Below, piece after piece: positions 22,872 to 32,126 of a stretch of DNA of 64,000 nt. Source of the stretch: Branchinecta lynchi (taxonomy: Eukaryota > Arthropoda > Branchiopoda > Anostraca > Branchinectidae). How positions within the stretch are numbered: position 1 is the stretch's first letter; every line of letters begins with the position of its first letter. The notes beneath the pieces were generated by a model. The model saw only the letters and a program-made list of their open reading frames with translations, made no database searches and was not told where the DNA came from. Where the stretch lies: NCBI GenBank assembly GCA_023053575.1, contig JAKZAP010000009.1:18891869-18955868 (forward strand), written 5' to 3'. Made by a program: the position numbers and the translations under genes.

Positions 22872-22984
22872 CTTCGACCTCCAAGGTAGTACTTGACTTA
22901 ATCCTACTTGCAAAGATTACGACATAACCATCCCTTGACAGATCTCTTGAATTGGTCCCCGGAGACGTCAATTGCACTTTGAAT

Positions 22985-23105
22985 TTGCTGGCCCGAGACG
23001 TTTCTAGGACTCGGAGACGAGACGAGTCCGAGTCCTTCTCCGCAAAGGACGAGTCCAAGTCCCAGAAAAAGGTGTCTCGAGACGAGTCCAGAGTCCGAGT
23101 CCACC
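22985..23105. repeat. GAGTCCGAG-rich low-complexity repeat
   Basis: Degenerate GACGAGTCCGAGTCC-type words; shares AAAAAGGTGTCTCGAG with 20450-20600. Confidence 0.55.
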
Positions 23106-23184
23106 ACCTCTGATGCCTCAACATGAATTTTTCGTAAATCTTATTCGTCAAGCATACAAAACAGGGCATGCGCATAGAGGTACA

Positions 23185-23430
23185 CGAATCACCTGCTCCA
23201 CTTATCGAAATTATGTCATAACCATACATTGACGGAGAAGTTCAAAATTGAAGATGGAAGTGCTACCCTTTTGGATGTTTCCTCATCGCTTTCAAAAATC
23301 ATGGACGACAGGGCCCAACCAGCACACGACGTCGTCCACTGTTTCCTGGCCGAAGATTAAAAATTAAAGTGTCTTTTTCTGTGTTTGTATGTGTTTTGTG
23401 TACTTTCTTACTTACTTACAGGGAAAGTCC
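23185..23430 (+). repeat. Dispersed repeat J, coding remnant with 3' tail
   Basis: It matches 36853-37095 (CATAACCATACATTGAC, GATGTTTCCTCATCGCTTT, GGCCCAACCAGC, CCGAAGATTAAAAATTAA). Here one frame reads EKFKIEDGSATLLDVSSSLS then KIMDDRAQPAHDVVHC and stops at the shared TAA; the 36.9 kb copy is frameshifted. A T-rich stretch and CTTA repeats follow. This looks like the C-terminus and 3' UTR of a retroelement ORF, but I cannot name the protein. Confidence 0.6.
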
Positions 23431-23439
23431 ACTATTCAA

Positions 23440-23565
23440 AAATCAGTTATTCGGGAATACCGGGAGACCCTTCATCGGGTCTCCAGGCCTATTGAAATGA
23501 AAGCGATGGGTAACTAGGTTGTCGTATGTCAGCCCTTTTCGGTTGAACTTTAAAACAAACTCTAC
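23440..23565 (+). repeat. Family F dispersed repeat
   Basis: Shares CATCGGGTCTCCAGGCCTAT, GATGGGTAACTAGG and TTTTCGGTTGAACTTTAAAA with copies at 41372, 44130 (minus), 46800 (minus), 48010 (minus) and 61250. Confidence 0.6.
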
Positions 23566-23675
23566 AAATGTACTGTCCATTTCGTGACCACTAAACGTTT
23601 ATCTTATTTATATTGAACTTTCGGTTATAGTGCGAATACACGCTCAGGACCCGATGAAAAATTTATCTGAAAATA

Positions 23676-24461
23676 GGGGATCGACTAAAAGCAAGAAAGG
23701 AAAGGCAAGAGAAAAGCAGGAAAGAATACTAAAACTCTGTTTAGTATCCCACGAGGGGTCGGCAACTTCCATTTGTTAAAGTTCACCTTTTCCTCCTTTT
23801 AGTATTCGAAAAAACTGGCAAGCCTTTCCTAGTATTCCGTGAGGGACTAGAAGGAGGAAAAGGTGAACTTTTACAAGCGTACGTTGCCCACACCTCACGA
23901 GATACTAAACACAGGAAAAGCACGGCACAGCTTGCCAGTTTTTTCTAATACTAAAAGGCGAACTTTTACAAATATTAGTTGCTGACCCCTCACGGGATAC
24001 TAAACAGAGGAAAGGCTTGCCAGTTTTTTAGAATTCCTAATTTCTTTCCTCGTTTTGGTATTCTCCGTGACAAGCTACTAAAACCAGGAAAGAAATGGTG
24101 AACTTGAATATCTTAGTTGCCGACCCCTCGCTGGACTCATAATCGCCTACCGACAAGGTACTAAAAGGACGAAAAGATGAACTTTTACAAATGTAAGTTG
24201 CCGACCCCTCACGAGAAACTAAACTGAGGAAAAGCACGGCACAACGTGCCAGTTTTTTCGAATACTAAAAGGAGGAAAAGGCGAACCGTTACAAATAAAA
24301 GTTTCCGACCCCTCACGGGATATTAAACAGAGGAAAGGCTTGCCAGTTTTTCGGGTCGTCAATTCCTGGTAATTCTTTCCTCGTTTTAGTTTTCCCTTCC
24401 TGGTTTTAGTATTTTTTCCTGCTTTTCTCTTGCCTTTCCTTTCCTACTTTTAGTCGATCCC
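23676..24461. mobile_element. Foldback MITE with internal repeats; 8 bp TSD TGAAAATA
   Basis: The ends are inverted over at least 60 bp: GGGATCGACTAAAAG, then AAGGAAAGGCAAGAGAAAAG and CAGGAAA. Exact TGAAAATA duplications flank it (23668-23675 and 24462-24469). Inside, GACCCCTCACGGGATACTAA-like modules recur about six times (one inverted) among AAAGGTGAACTTTTACAAA and TTGCCAGTTTTT. An 8 bp target site suggests hAT-type mobilisation. No transposase is encoded. Confidence 0.85.
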
Positions 24462-24487
24462 TGAAAATAGTACTATGACGTTGTATG

Positions 24488-25655
24488 TAGTCCCCGACGC
24501 CGCGCCGAAAAAAATTTCGGCGTCGGCGAGAGCGATTCTCATCGGCGGCACGCCGGTTTTTGAACGGCGTAACGCCGATTTTGCTCTGTTTTTCACGATT
24601 TCCTCGATGGCTGCAAGGACTACCAGCATATAAAGTTTATTGGCACTTTTAAGGCTTCGGATTTTTCCTTGTTATAGCTGTTCTAGATTTGACTGGTACC
24701 TGCATACATGTAATAACGAATTACTGAAAGCAACTTTGGAGTTCGAAGTTAGCAGTTGAAACATTTCATTAGTATGTTACAGGTATGCACTTGAACTTCG
24801 GCTTACCAAAATTAAAACGAAGTCAACTTATTGCAAGATCTTGACATGTTTAATTTGCAAAAGCAGGCCATGCCATGGAAATAACTACTTCAACATCTCC
24901 TTTAAATTGTAATAATTATCATGGATATACTGGAGCTTGTAGACTCGGTGAGGGGCAAGCATAGATCTTTTGGCACTAACGATCGGTCCAGTTGTGCTGA
25001 AAACCCTTTCCGCGGCTGCACTTGTTGCAGGTATGTCAAGAACTTGTCTTGCATAAACAGCAAACCAAGGTAGTTGCATTGCATATACTTTCCAGAATGA
25101 CAGAGTGGAATTTCCATCGGAGAAAGAGTTTAAGCGGACTGCCTCGTTCGCTAACGTGAAGTGCATATCAATTTCCTCGTCGAATAGCTAAATCAGTTTC
25201 TTCATTGTTAACTTCATTCGGGTCAGGTTGGGCCTGTTCTTCAATCTTCTTTTCAATGACATGGGTGGAGGTCTTCTCTTCACTTTCACCAATTATCACA
25301 TCTTCTTCGTCTTCTTCTATGGACCTTTCTTCTTCGTAGGACAGTACTCTCTCGATACAGGTCTTGAACCTTGACCAGGGGATGGCTCAAGTGAACAAGC
25401 AGCTGTTCTGGCATTCCGACAGATGGACGCAGTGTAAGGTTTATGGTTTAGGATTGTAGAGTGATAAATTGATGATCGGTGGAACTATATTCTGTTTTGG
25501 GTAATGCCTGACTACAAAGGCGCCAGAGACTGTCGGCGGGCCACCACCGCCGTTGGAACGGCGGCGGCGTCGGCGCGTCAAAGGTTAGGTGGCAGCGGGC
25601 CGCCGGGGATTTTTCGGCGGCGTGCCGCCGGTATTCGGCGTGCCGCTGGGGACTA
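24488..25655 (-). mobile_element. hAT transposon, internally deleted
   Basis: The left terminus TAGTCCCCGACGCCGCGCC and right terminus in reverse TAGTCCCCAGCGGCACGCC form the inverted repeat. Flanking 8 bp GTTGTATG (24480-24487) and GCTGTACG (25656-25663) match at 6 of 8. At 1.17 kb it is far shorter than an autonomous hAT and retains only the transposase tail. GC-rich GGCGGC-type subterminal repeats lie inside both ends. The uninterrupted target is present at 42702-42994 and carries a single GTTGTACG. Confidence 0.9.
24885..25390 (-). pseudogene. hAT transposase C-terminal (dimerisation) domain remnant
   Basis: The frame 24885-25166 reads FWKVYAMQLPWFAVYARQVL, IPATSAAAERVFSTTG, SAKRSMLAPHRVYKLQYIHD and N, the hAT C-terminal signature (W...P.L...A...L.IPATSA..ERVFS..G). 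Just upstream a stop breaks the frame; another frame continues as a Glu/Asp-rich linker (EEERSIEEDEEDV) to about 25390. The catalytic DDE region and zinc finger are missing, so it cannot be active. Confidence 0.9.
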
Positions 25656-25910
25656 GCTGTACGAAAAAGTAGCATGCAGTACGAACTGATGCTACTACAT
25701 GCTTCTATGTGAAGGCTACCGTCTTACTGCATCCTACTGTACGCTAGTGTCAGCAAGACTGGATGCTCCTAGAGCAAGACAGGATGCTACTGGATACTAC
25801 TGCTTAAGATTGACCCAGTCTGAGGCACATTAAATTATAGTGTTCTTTACTATTACATATTAATACATGCAACTGTTTCGTAAAACTATCATACAACTAC
25901 GCAGGCTACA
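25656..25910 (+). repeat. Family C repeat (interrupted copy, right part)
   Basis: Matches the reverse of 42702-42994 over about 250 bp (TACGAAAAAGTAGC, AGCAAGACTGGATGCT, TACTGCTTAAGAT, ATCATACAACT, CGCAGGCTACA). Its left parts are 24470-24487 and 23652-23675, separated by the two insertions above. Confidence 0.85.
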
Positions 25911-26159
25911 CATTTTCGAGATTCCCCTGTCGATTTCCTGTTCTTACATAATCAAATTGAACAGTTGCTACTTTTCCGTTACTCTTGATGACTAACTCTA
26001 AGTGACGACGAAGAATCACTGTGTGCCCAGCGAAGAGCCAGAGATGTCACGATAACAAACGCTGTTGATCGGTTTACACAGGCAATTCAGAGGGTTCGTT
26101 TGGTTGCCGTTTAATGTCTTTCCCGAGATTCATTAGCATGTTTCGGACTTGGTCGTAAA
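25911..26159. other. Spacer with family I fragment
   Basis: About 25980-26040 holds TACTCTTGATGACTAACTCT and GCGAAGAGCCAGA, decayed parts of family I. Nothing else is recognised. Confidence 0.45.
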
Positions 26160-26459
26160 GAGCGCGTTCCGCCCTTCTAAAAATAGTAACTCTTAGTTAC
26201 TATTTTCGTTCCAACCTCGTGAAAAGTTACTAGGCTGACCGATCAAACGTTCTCGAAATACTAACTAATAGTAATTATTTGCTTAGCCGGGGAGCGCAGT
26301 AAGCGTGGTAACTACGTATCCCTGTGACGTGATTGGCCGGGTTATCCCGTGGCATGATATTTTGCTGAAAATAGAAAAATACGTTCCAGCCTTGACGCCA
26401 AGAAGCCAGAATTCGTGACGTTATCGTAGTATCTACGGTAAGTAGGGTGGAAACCGCTC
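26160..26459. mobile_element. MITE family K, copy 1
   Basis: Ends GAGCGCGTTCCGCCCTT and, in reverse, GAGCGGTTTCCACCCTA. Subterminal AGTTACTATT/AATAGTAACT words occur inside. The body matches copy 2 (28744-29048) in reverse. The equal length of about 300 bp supports the boundaries. The target duplication is unclear. Confidence 0.75.
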
Positions 26460-27574
26460 AAAGAGTACTGGAACTGATGATACCAGTCCGCGAGCATCAG
26501 ACCCTGATGGTTGTTCAAGACATTAATTGCTTCAAGGGAAAAATTAAGTACATGTAATTACCGAAGGGAGAGCGTTGGTCTTTCCTCCATCTCGGATCCC
26601 TCTAGGATCAAAATGCTGTCATGCTGCAGTCACCTCTTTTCTTCTGGGCCGCTTATAATAGATGCCAGCACCGACGATGACTTGGTATTGCGCACTCTTG
26701 TCGACTCTCTGGAAAACATATACCTGTAGCGACAGAGACAGCTGGTGATCAGTAAAACAAGAGTCGTGTACAGATGCCACGGTATCTGACAGATGTTACT
26801 TCAGCCGAAAGTACGGAACTGCAAATCGCCCATACATGCCGCCGAGAAGTACCCAAGAAGAAGACGAGACAGGTAACTCCTAAACCAAAATGCAGAAGAA
26901 TCTCTAACCTTTCGACGACCCAACCAAACAGCAAAAACAGCAGTCTTGTCCAGAATGAAATCACAGGACCAGCTTTAACACCAATTAATTTTCAAAGAAG
27001 AAGTTCACAAAATCGGATATTTAACGAAGAACCTTTAATTGTTTTTCACAAGCTCATTTTCCAACTTGAGCGGCTTCAGCCTGAAGAGGACCCTTGTCAA
27101 GAAGGGCCGAAATATAGGTCTAATCAAATGTAGATGACTTATCCGTTTTGCACCGTCAAATATGGTATCTCATATCACCGTAACTGGATCAGCTTTTTGT
27201 TGTTTTTGTAGTTACCATAGTATCTGATACCATTGCTGCTTCGAAAAACGATAATTGTCATATTCGCTTTTCGGAAGTCTCTTCAAAAGAATTACTTGTT
27301 TTAACTGACACCTCACGTGCCACACTTCTTTTCTATCAATTTGACAAAACGCTCGGCTCTTGTGCTGGTGATGAAAGTGGTATGAATTTTCCAGATACCA
27401 AGGTAACTGCATGGCCAAGTACTTAGTAACTACCAGATACAAGGTTATTCGTTTTCGTGAAGTTGAAACAGGAAGATGAAGCCAGACCAAACAGTCTGAG
27501 AGATCGAGTGATGTACCAGTCACAAAAAAAACACTCAATTTTATGGCTGAGTGCCCTGGAGTAAAGGCAAGGTA
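26460..27574. other. No recognised gene; one Lys/Arg-rich open frame
   Basis: A plus frame from 26774 to 27133 (119 codons) has a basic stretch (CRREVPKKKTRQVTPKPKC) and no domain I know; it may be part of an exon or chance. A minus frame, 27212-27577, is also unrecognised. GGTATCTGATACC-like words recur around 27150-27240. Confidence 0.3.
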
Positions 27575-27727
27575 CACATTAAAAAGTTTTTCTGAATAAG
27601 GACGCAGTATTTGCTACTGGGATTAATCTTATCTCTACTGGGATAAGATTAATCCAAATTACGGGTAGTCTTATCTCAATAAAGACAAGATTAATCCCAG
27701 TAGCAAATACTGCAAGATTTTTTTTAT
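27575..27727. mobile_element. Hairpin MITE family L, copy 1
   Basis: The arms GCAGTATTTGCTACTGGG and, in reverse, the same sequence pair across the element. Each arm also holds a smaller palindrome (GATTAATCTTATC...GATAAGATTAATC). Copies are at 40542-40709 and 41981-42134. Confidence 0.8.
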
Positions 27728-28118
27728 AAAGATTTTTTTTGAAAACAGATTTTTTTTTTTTTCAGTTCAACATAATCAGTGGAACTGAAAATAAAAAAAT
27801 AAAATTTGTTTTTCAAACAGATTTGTACTTTTCTCCACGCCTTCGAAGAATACAAATTTATCGGTTTTACCGCCAGTTCATCTGAATATTTTGATTAGAA
27901 TCAGATTATTTATTACAAAAAAAAAAAATATACTTCCTGTGACAAACGGCATGTCCGCCTAAAAAAATGCCATGCGGCCTATGGGAACGAACATACAAAT
28001 AAGGAGCTCATTCAATAGGCCTAACACTTTTTTTGTTAACATACATAACAAGAAACGATATTGTTAAAATACATTTACAAATACCAACTCTTAACTACTA
28101 TAACTTGAAAATGACTCT

Positions 28119-28479
28119 TTTAGTTGTTTTTTAAAAGACTGAAGGGTTGTTGCATTCACTGTAAAAAGTCTCCCCTTTATCGGACTTTCGTAGTTGTGCG
28201 CGTCACCGATTTCGGACATTTGTATTCCTAATTCGGAAAATATCACCGATTTCGGACATTTTTATTCCTAATTCGGAAAATATGAAATCGGTGACGCGCA
28301 ACTGCTAAAGTCCAATAAAGGAGAGACTTTTTACAGTGTTCCTAATATTGTTTTTTAAAAGACTGAAGGGTTGTTGCATTCACTGTAAAAAGTCTCCCTT
28401 TTATCGGACTTTCGTAGTTGTGCGCGTCACCGATTTCGGACATTTTTATTCCTAATTCGGAAAATATGAAATCGGTGAC
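28119..28479. repeat. 224 bp tandem duplication covering MITE M and its left flank
   Basis: TTGTTTTTTAAAAGACTGAA, then GGGTTGTTGCATT and CACTGTAAAAAG, occurs at 28125-28168 and again at about 28349-28392. The second copy of the MITE stops at GAAATCGGTGAC near 28479. Confidence 0.8.
28157..28338. mobile_element. Hairpin MITE family M
   Basis: Ends CACTGTAAAAAGTCTCC and reverse CACTGTAAAAAGTCTCTCC, continuing through TTTATYGGACTTT and GCGCGTCACCGATTTC. In the middle, a 55 bp block ending CCTAATTCGGAAAATAT is repeated. The CACTGTAAAA terminus resembles family L, so the same transposase may move both. Confidence 0.85.
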
Positions 28480-28743
28480 ACAGAGGTATTTCATTCTATA
28501 GCACTACTCCTGCATATCTTCTTGAAAAGGCCCCTCTTGAAGTGTGCCTTCTTTGGTGGGACAATACACTATTTGATACTGAAGATGTCGGGAAAACAAT
28601 GATATGATGACGATTCACAGCTTTAGAACAGCCATTAGCATTGACGTCACACGTATTTCTCTCGACAGGATTCAGCAATATCGCGAAACCTCGATGGGGG
28701 CTTCCCCTTCAAAAAATTTCTTCCGGGGACTCTTAATGACTAA

Positions 28744-29048
28744 GAACGTGTTCCATCCTACTCACCGTAGTTACTACGCATGACGTCACGAATTCTGGCT
28801 TTTTGCCGTCAAGGCTGGAACGATTTTTCTATTTTCCAGCAGGATCTCACGCCAGGGGCGAATCCGACCAATCACGTTCCAGAGATGCGTAGTTACTACG
28901 CTTACCACGCTCCCGAGCATGGTAAGCAAATAGTAACTATTAGTTACTATTCCGACAAGGTTGGAACGGTCAGCGTAGTAACTTTTCGTGAGGATGGAAC
29001 GGAAATAGTAACTAATAGTAACTATTGTTACAAGGGTGGAACACGCTC
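28744..29048. mobile_element. MITE family K, copy 2 (inverted relative to copy 1)
   Basis: Ends GAACGTGTTCCATCC and reverse GAGCGTGTTCCACCC. Internal words (GACGTCACGAATTCTGGC, AAGGCTGGAACG, GTAGTTACTACGC) match copy 1 in reverse. The stop-free frame 28780-29151 is a product of the repeat. Confidence 0.8.
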
Positions 29049-29052
29049 CAAG

Positions 29053-29250
29053 TCTCCTTGCCGATGCCAAATCGCCGTGTACCTAGCTGAAGAGCCGGAA
29101 GTGCCTGGAAGTGGCACCACAGCTATCCCCACGATCGCCGTAATTGGTTGAAACAGGATTCGAGTTTTGGGGTTTTAGTCGTTAGTGAGACCTTTTCTCG
29201 TTCTTCCTGAGGATCACTGGCGTCTTTTGGACTTAGTCATATAGATATCC
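29053..29250 (+). repeat. Family I dispersed repeat
   Basis: Reverse of 14439-14642, with GTACCTAGCTGAAGAGCCGG, AGTCGTTAGTGAGA and GAGGATCACTGGCGT. It follows MITE K directly. Confidence 0.7.
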
Positions 29251-29679
29251 GCGTTTGTCAACCCGGTTCTGAAAGTTGAAGTAAGGCCAAAAACGTCGGA
29301 GGAGGGGGGTGGAAAAATCCGGTCAAAGAGGCAACGCATTCGTGAGATACAATAAATATGCAAATGCAGGACGAAAAGGAAAGAAACTAGACCTACGTTG
29401 CCTGGTCAACGTGAAGTATTGCGGCAACCTCTGTCCGGCTTTGCCGACTAAAGTGTTGCGAGAGCAACACTTTGGTTTTGTTCCTTCGCTGTCGGTTAAA
29501 TGCTGAAGTTGCCAACTTATCGAAGCTTATAAAACGGTATTTCCTAAGAAGAACACAATCAGTAATCACATGATCAAAGGCTGTTGTGAATTATGACACT
29601 ATTCATCCTCAGCGTTGTAAAAACAACAACAAAAGAGTATCGGAAGAAGGGATTAAACTGGTATTGCCTATTTTTGGTT
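29251..29679. other. No recognisable gene
   Basis: A 65-codon frame at 29309-29506 has no motif. The sequence around 29600-29850 shares words (AACAACAACAAAAGA, TATCGGAAGAAGGGA) repeated about 180-200 bp apart. Confidence 0.35.
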
Positions 29680-29815
29680 TCAGTGTGTACCTTACTACTG
29701 AAGTTGTCAACCCCGTGAAACTTTCAAACTGGTGTATCTCTTAAAGGAATTTTTGTACCGAACAATGGATGACATATACTTTGATCAGCTCATGAAGAGC
29801 TATCGATTGCCCTAA
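29680..29815 (+). repeat. Uninterrupted copy of the repeat hit by the 30.5 kb LINE
   Basis: GTTTCAGTGTGTACC, TACTGAAGTTGTCAACCCC, AAACTGGTGTATCTC, GGAATTTTTGTACC and TACTTTGATCAGCT recur around the LINE insertion (30478-30538 and 31265-31335). It is an in-window empty site. Confidence 0.8.
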
Positions 29816-30214
29816 CAACAACAAAAGAATATCGGAAGAAGGGACTAAATTGACGTTGCAGTCAGTTGAACTGTATCCTTTTCAATCGTAGACATCGTGA
29901 CGGATGAAAACTTGGAACAATATCTTATATAATCTAGTTGGTATTATAAAGCTATCCGTAACTTTTCAGGATTAAAATACAATAGATGACACTATTAATT
30001 ATTATGAAATTACCTCATTGTTTTACATTTTCGTTTGTATCCGTTGCGTAAACATTTAAACCTAGGTTACAGCGATAGACCATCGACACAAACTTTCTTA
30101 CCGTTAAATTTATAGAAATCGAATACAATGTGCACCCATTTGCAAAAATTTCTAACCCCTCGTGAACTGATCCCTACTTACAAGTCCCTCGCCCGTGATA
30201 GACAGCAAGTTCAC

Positions 30215-30462
30215 CGAAAACAAATAATGGGTACACCAGCTAGCAACAATTGCAAACCTCTCATCGCTGAAGATGATTGTAGCATAACAGCCGATTATTA
30301 CTTACAAGTCCACATCAGGAAACAAATCGTTCTTACCATCGCATACATCGAAAACGAATAACAGGTACACCAACTAGCAAAAGCCGCAAACCCCTCATTG
30401 CCGAAGATGATTATGAGCTAACAGTCGATTGTTGCTTACAAGTCCCCTACATGTCTCACAAC
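30215..30462 (+). repeat. Two-copy tandem repeat, period about 134 bp
   Basis: GGTACACCAGCTAGCAA at 30230 and GGTACACCAACTAGCAA at 30364 begin similar blocks (CGCTGAAGATGATT/TGCCGAAGATGATT, TTACAAGTCC). Confidence 0.7.
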
Positions 30463-30538
30463 TGGTATCGCCAATTTCTGGTTTCAGTGTGTACCGTACT
30501 ACTGAAGTTGTCAACCCCTTGAAATTTTCAAACTGGTG

Positions 30539-31264
30539 TGAATGAATGAATGATGAATGAATTACTTTATTTCAGCAAAAGCCATATATCTACACACTAA
30601 CAAGAAAAACAAAACAAAAATAACACAAACAATTTCTACGGTTTGGCCAGGGCCGTCCGGTAGATGATTTTCCATGATGGTAATTCATGGAAAACATGAC
30701 TAGCAATAAAAGCAATCAGATCATTTTCCGACTCAATCACTCTTCGGTAAAGCGACGCTTTGGCCTTTCGAAGAATTTCCTGGAAAGTCGAACAATTTCG
30801 GGTAACCATTTCCGAACTGACACTACACAATCTAGGCAGTCTAAACATACGGCGAAAAACCTTGTTGTATGCAATCTTTAGGCGATCCAACACTCCATCA
30901 GGACAATTTGAAATATTTTCAAGACCGTACATCTGGTAGCAATACGTCTTGAACAAACGTAGCTTCACTCCCGGACCAACAGTCGAGAACTTTCGAAGTA
31001 GTAGGTTCCCACGCTTGTAGAGACTAGCAATTTGGTCTGCTACATGCGAATCATCTCTGGTGTCATCCCGTAGGATGTAACCAAGGTAACGGAAATTTGA
31101 GATGTACTCAATGCGTCGACCTGATAGTAAAACATTTAATTTCGGTAGCTTATGCCGCTTGTTATTAAAAACCATCGCAAAAGTTTTCTTCGTATTGTAA
31201 AGTACATCGTGCTCCACTGCGAAAGAATCACAAATCTTTAGGAGTTGATTCAGGCTCAAAATTC
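30539..31264 (-). pseudogene. 5'-truncated LINE: RT C-terminal region with ATTC tail
   Basis: The 207-codon frame 30636-31259 starts LNQLLKICDSFAVEHDVLYN and contains FRYLGYILRDDTRDD, LYKRGNLLLRKFSTV, IAYNKVFRRMFRLP and CSVSSEMV, the usual order after the RT active site. The 3' tail is GAATGAATGAATGAT at 30539-30560 on the plus strand. The RT core and endonuclease are absent. The fragment at 8707-8997 is a relative. The insertion splits a repeat whose intact copy is at 29680-29815. Confidence 0.88.
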
Positions 31265-32126
31265 CTCATGAAGGAATTTTTGTACCAAAAAACAGATGAC
31301 ACATACTTTGATCAGCTTATCAACGGCTATCGACCCGTTGAAAAAAAAACTACCTGTCTTAGTTCAAAAGTTGACTTTTTTGCCGTAGGCCAACTGTCTA
31401 ACGTCACCGCTTAGAAAGGAGCACCGGATAAGCTCCAATTTCTTTAGCAATGAGAGAACTTTAAAAGTTTAAGAGGTAAATCTGATACCATTTCTCTGCC
31501 GCAAACCCAAGTGCAAAATGGCAGCACTTTCGGACCCTTGGGAAAAAGCCACTTTTTGTTTCTCTAGATTTTTCTATTTATCACTCAAAGAAGATATGTT
31601 GGCTGTGGGGCCGGGTAACTGCCGCATATATTTAACACTTATTGATTTTAGTCCATCTTCAATCTGAAATTGGTGCCTGCCTGCTTGCGTGCTAGAACGG
31701 AGCTTTCCACTCGAAAGCAGAAACATGATTTGATGAAACGAAAGGTTGGCTACACAACGTCAGATAGTTCTTTCTGACGTGGGCTATATAACTCCACTTC
31801 ACTTCGTACACCGTAGGCTCTGGCTCGAGGACACGGTAAAACCATCCTTTTTTGCCCTAGGCAAGACTTATACGGAGCTTTCCAAAATGTAATGTCATAT
31901 TCATCAATCCGGCCTAAGGTCCACACTTTCCGTAAAAACCGCACAGGTTAGACCCTTACCAGTTACCAGGAATAAAATGAAATCGGAGTCCTAGGGGAAA
32001 AAAAAAAAAAAAAAACGAGGCAAAAACCAAAGTGTTGCTGTCGCAATACAAGAAAGATGTGACTGAGTAGCAAGATACATACGAGTTTTGAAGGGGACAC
32101 CTGGGAAATGTTGAAGAATGTAAAAA
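31265..32126. other. No recognisable gene; poly(A) run
   Basis: Starts with the right half of the LINE-split repeat (to about 31335). The rest has no supported frame. An A run lies at 31997-32016. Confidence 0.4.

Noticed and set aside
27075..27125. Hammerhead-ribozyme-like core (CTGAAGA, hairpin, GAAA, then GGTC)
   Set aside because: The core words and a stem II (CCCTT/AAGGG) are present and a minimal stem III could form, but sequence before CTGAAGA does not pair with sequence after GTC, so there is no stem I. Without it I do not call a ribozyme.
28780..29151. 123-codon open frame
   Set aside because: It lies within MITE K and family I repeat; the inverted copy of the same MITE has no equivalent frame.
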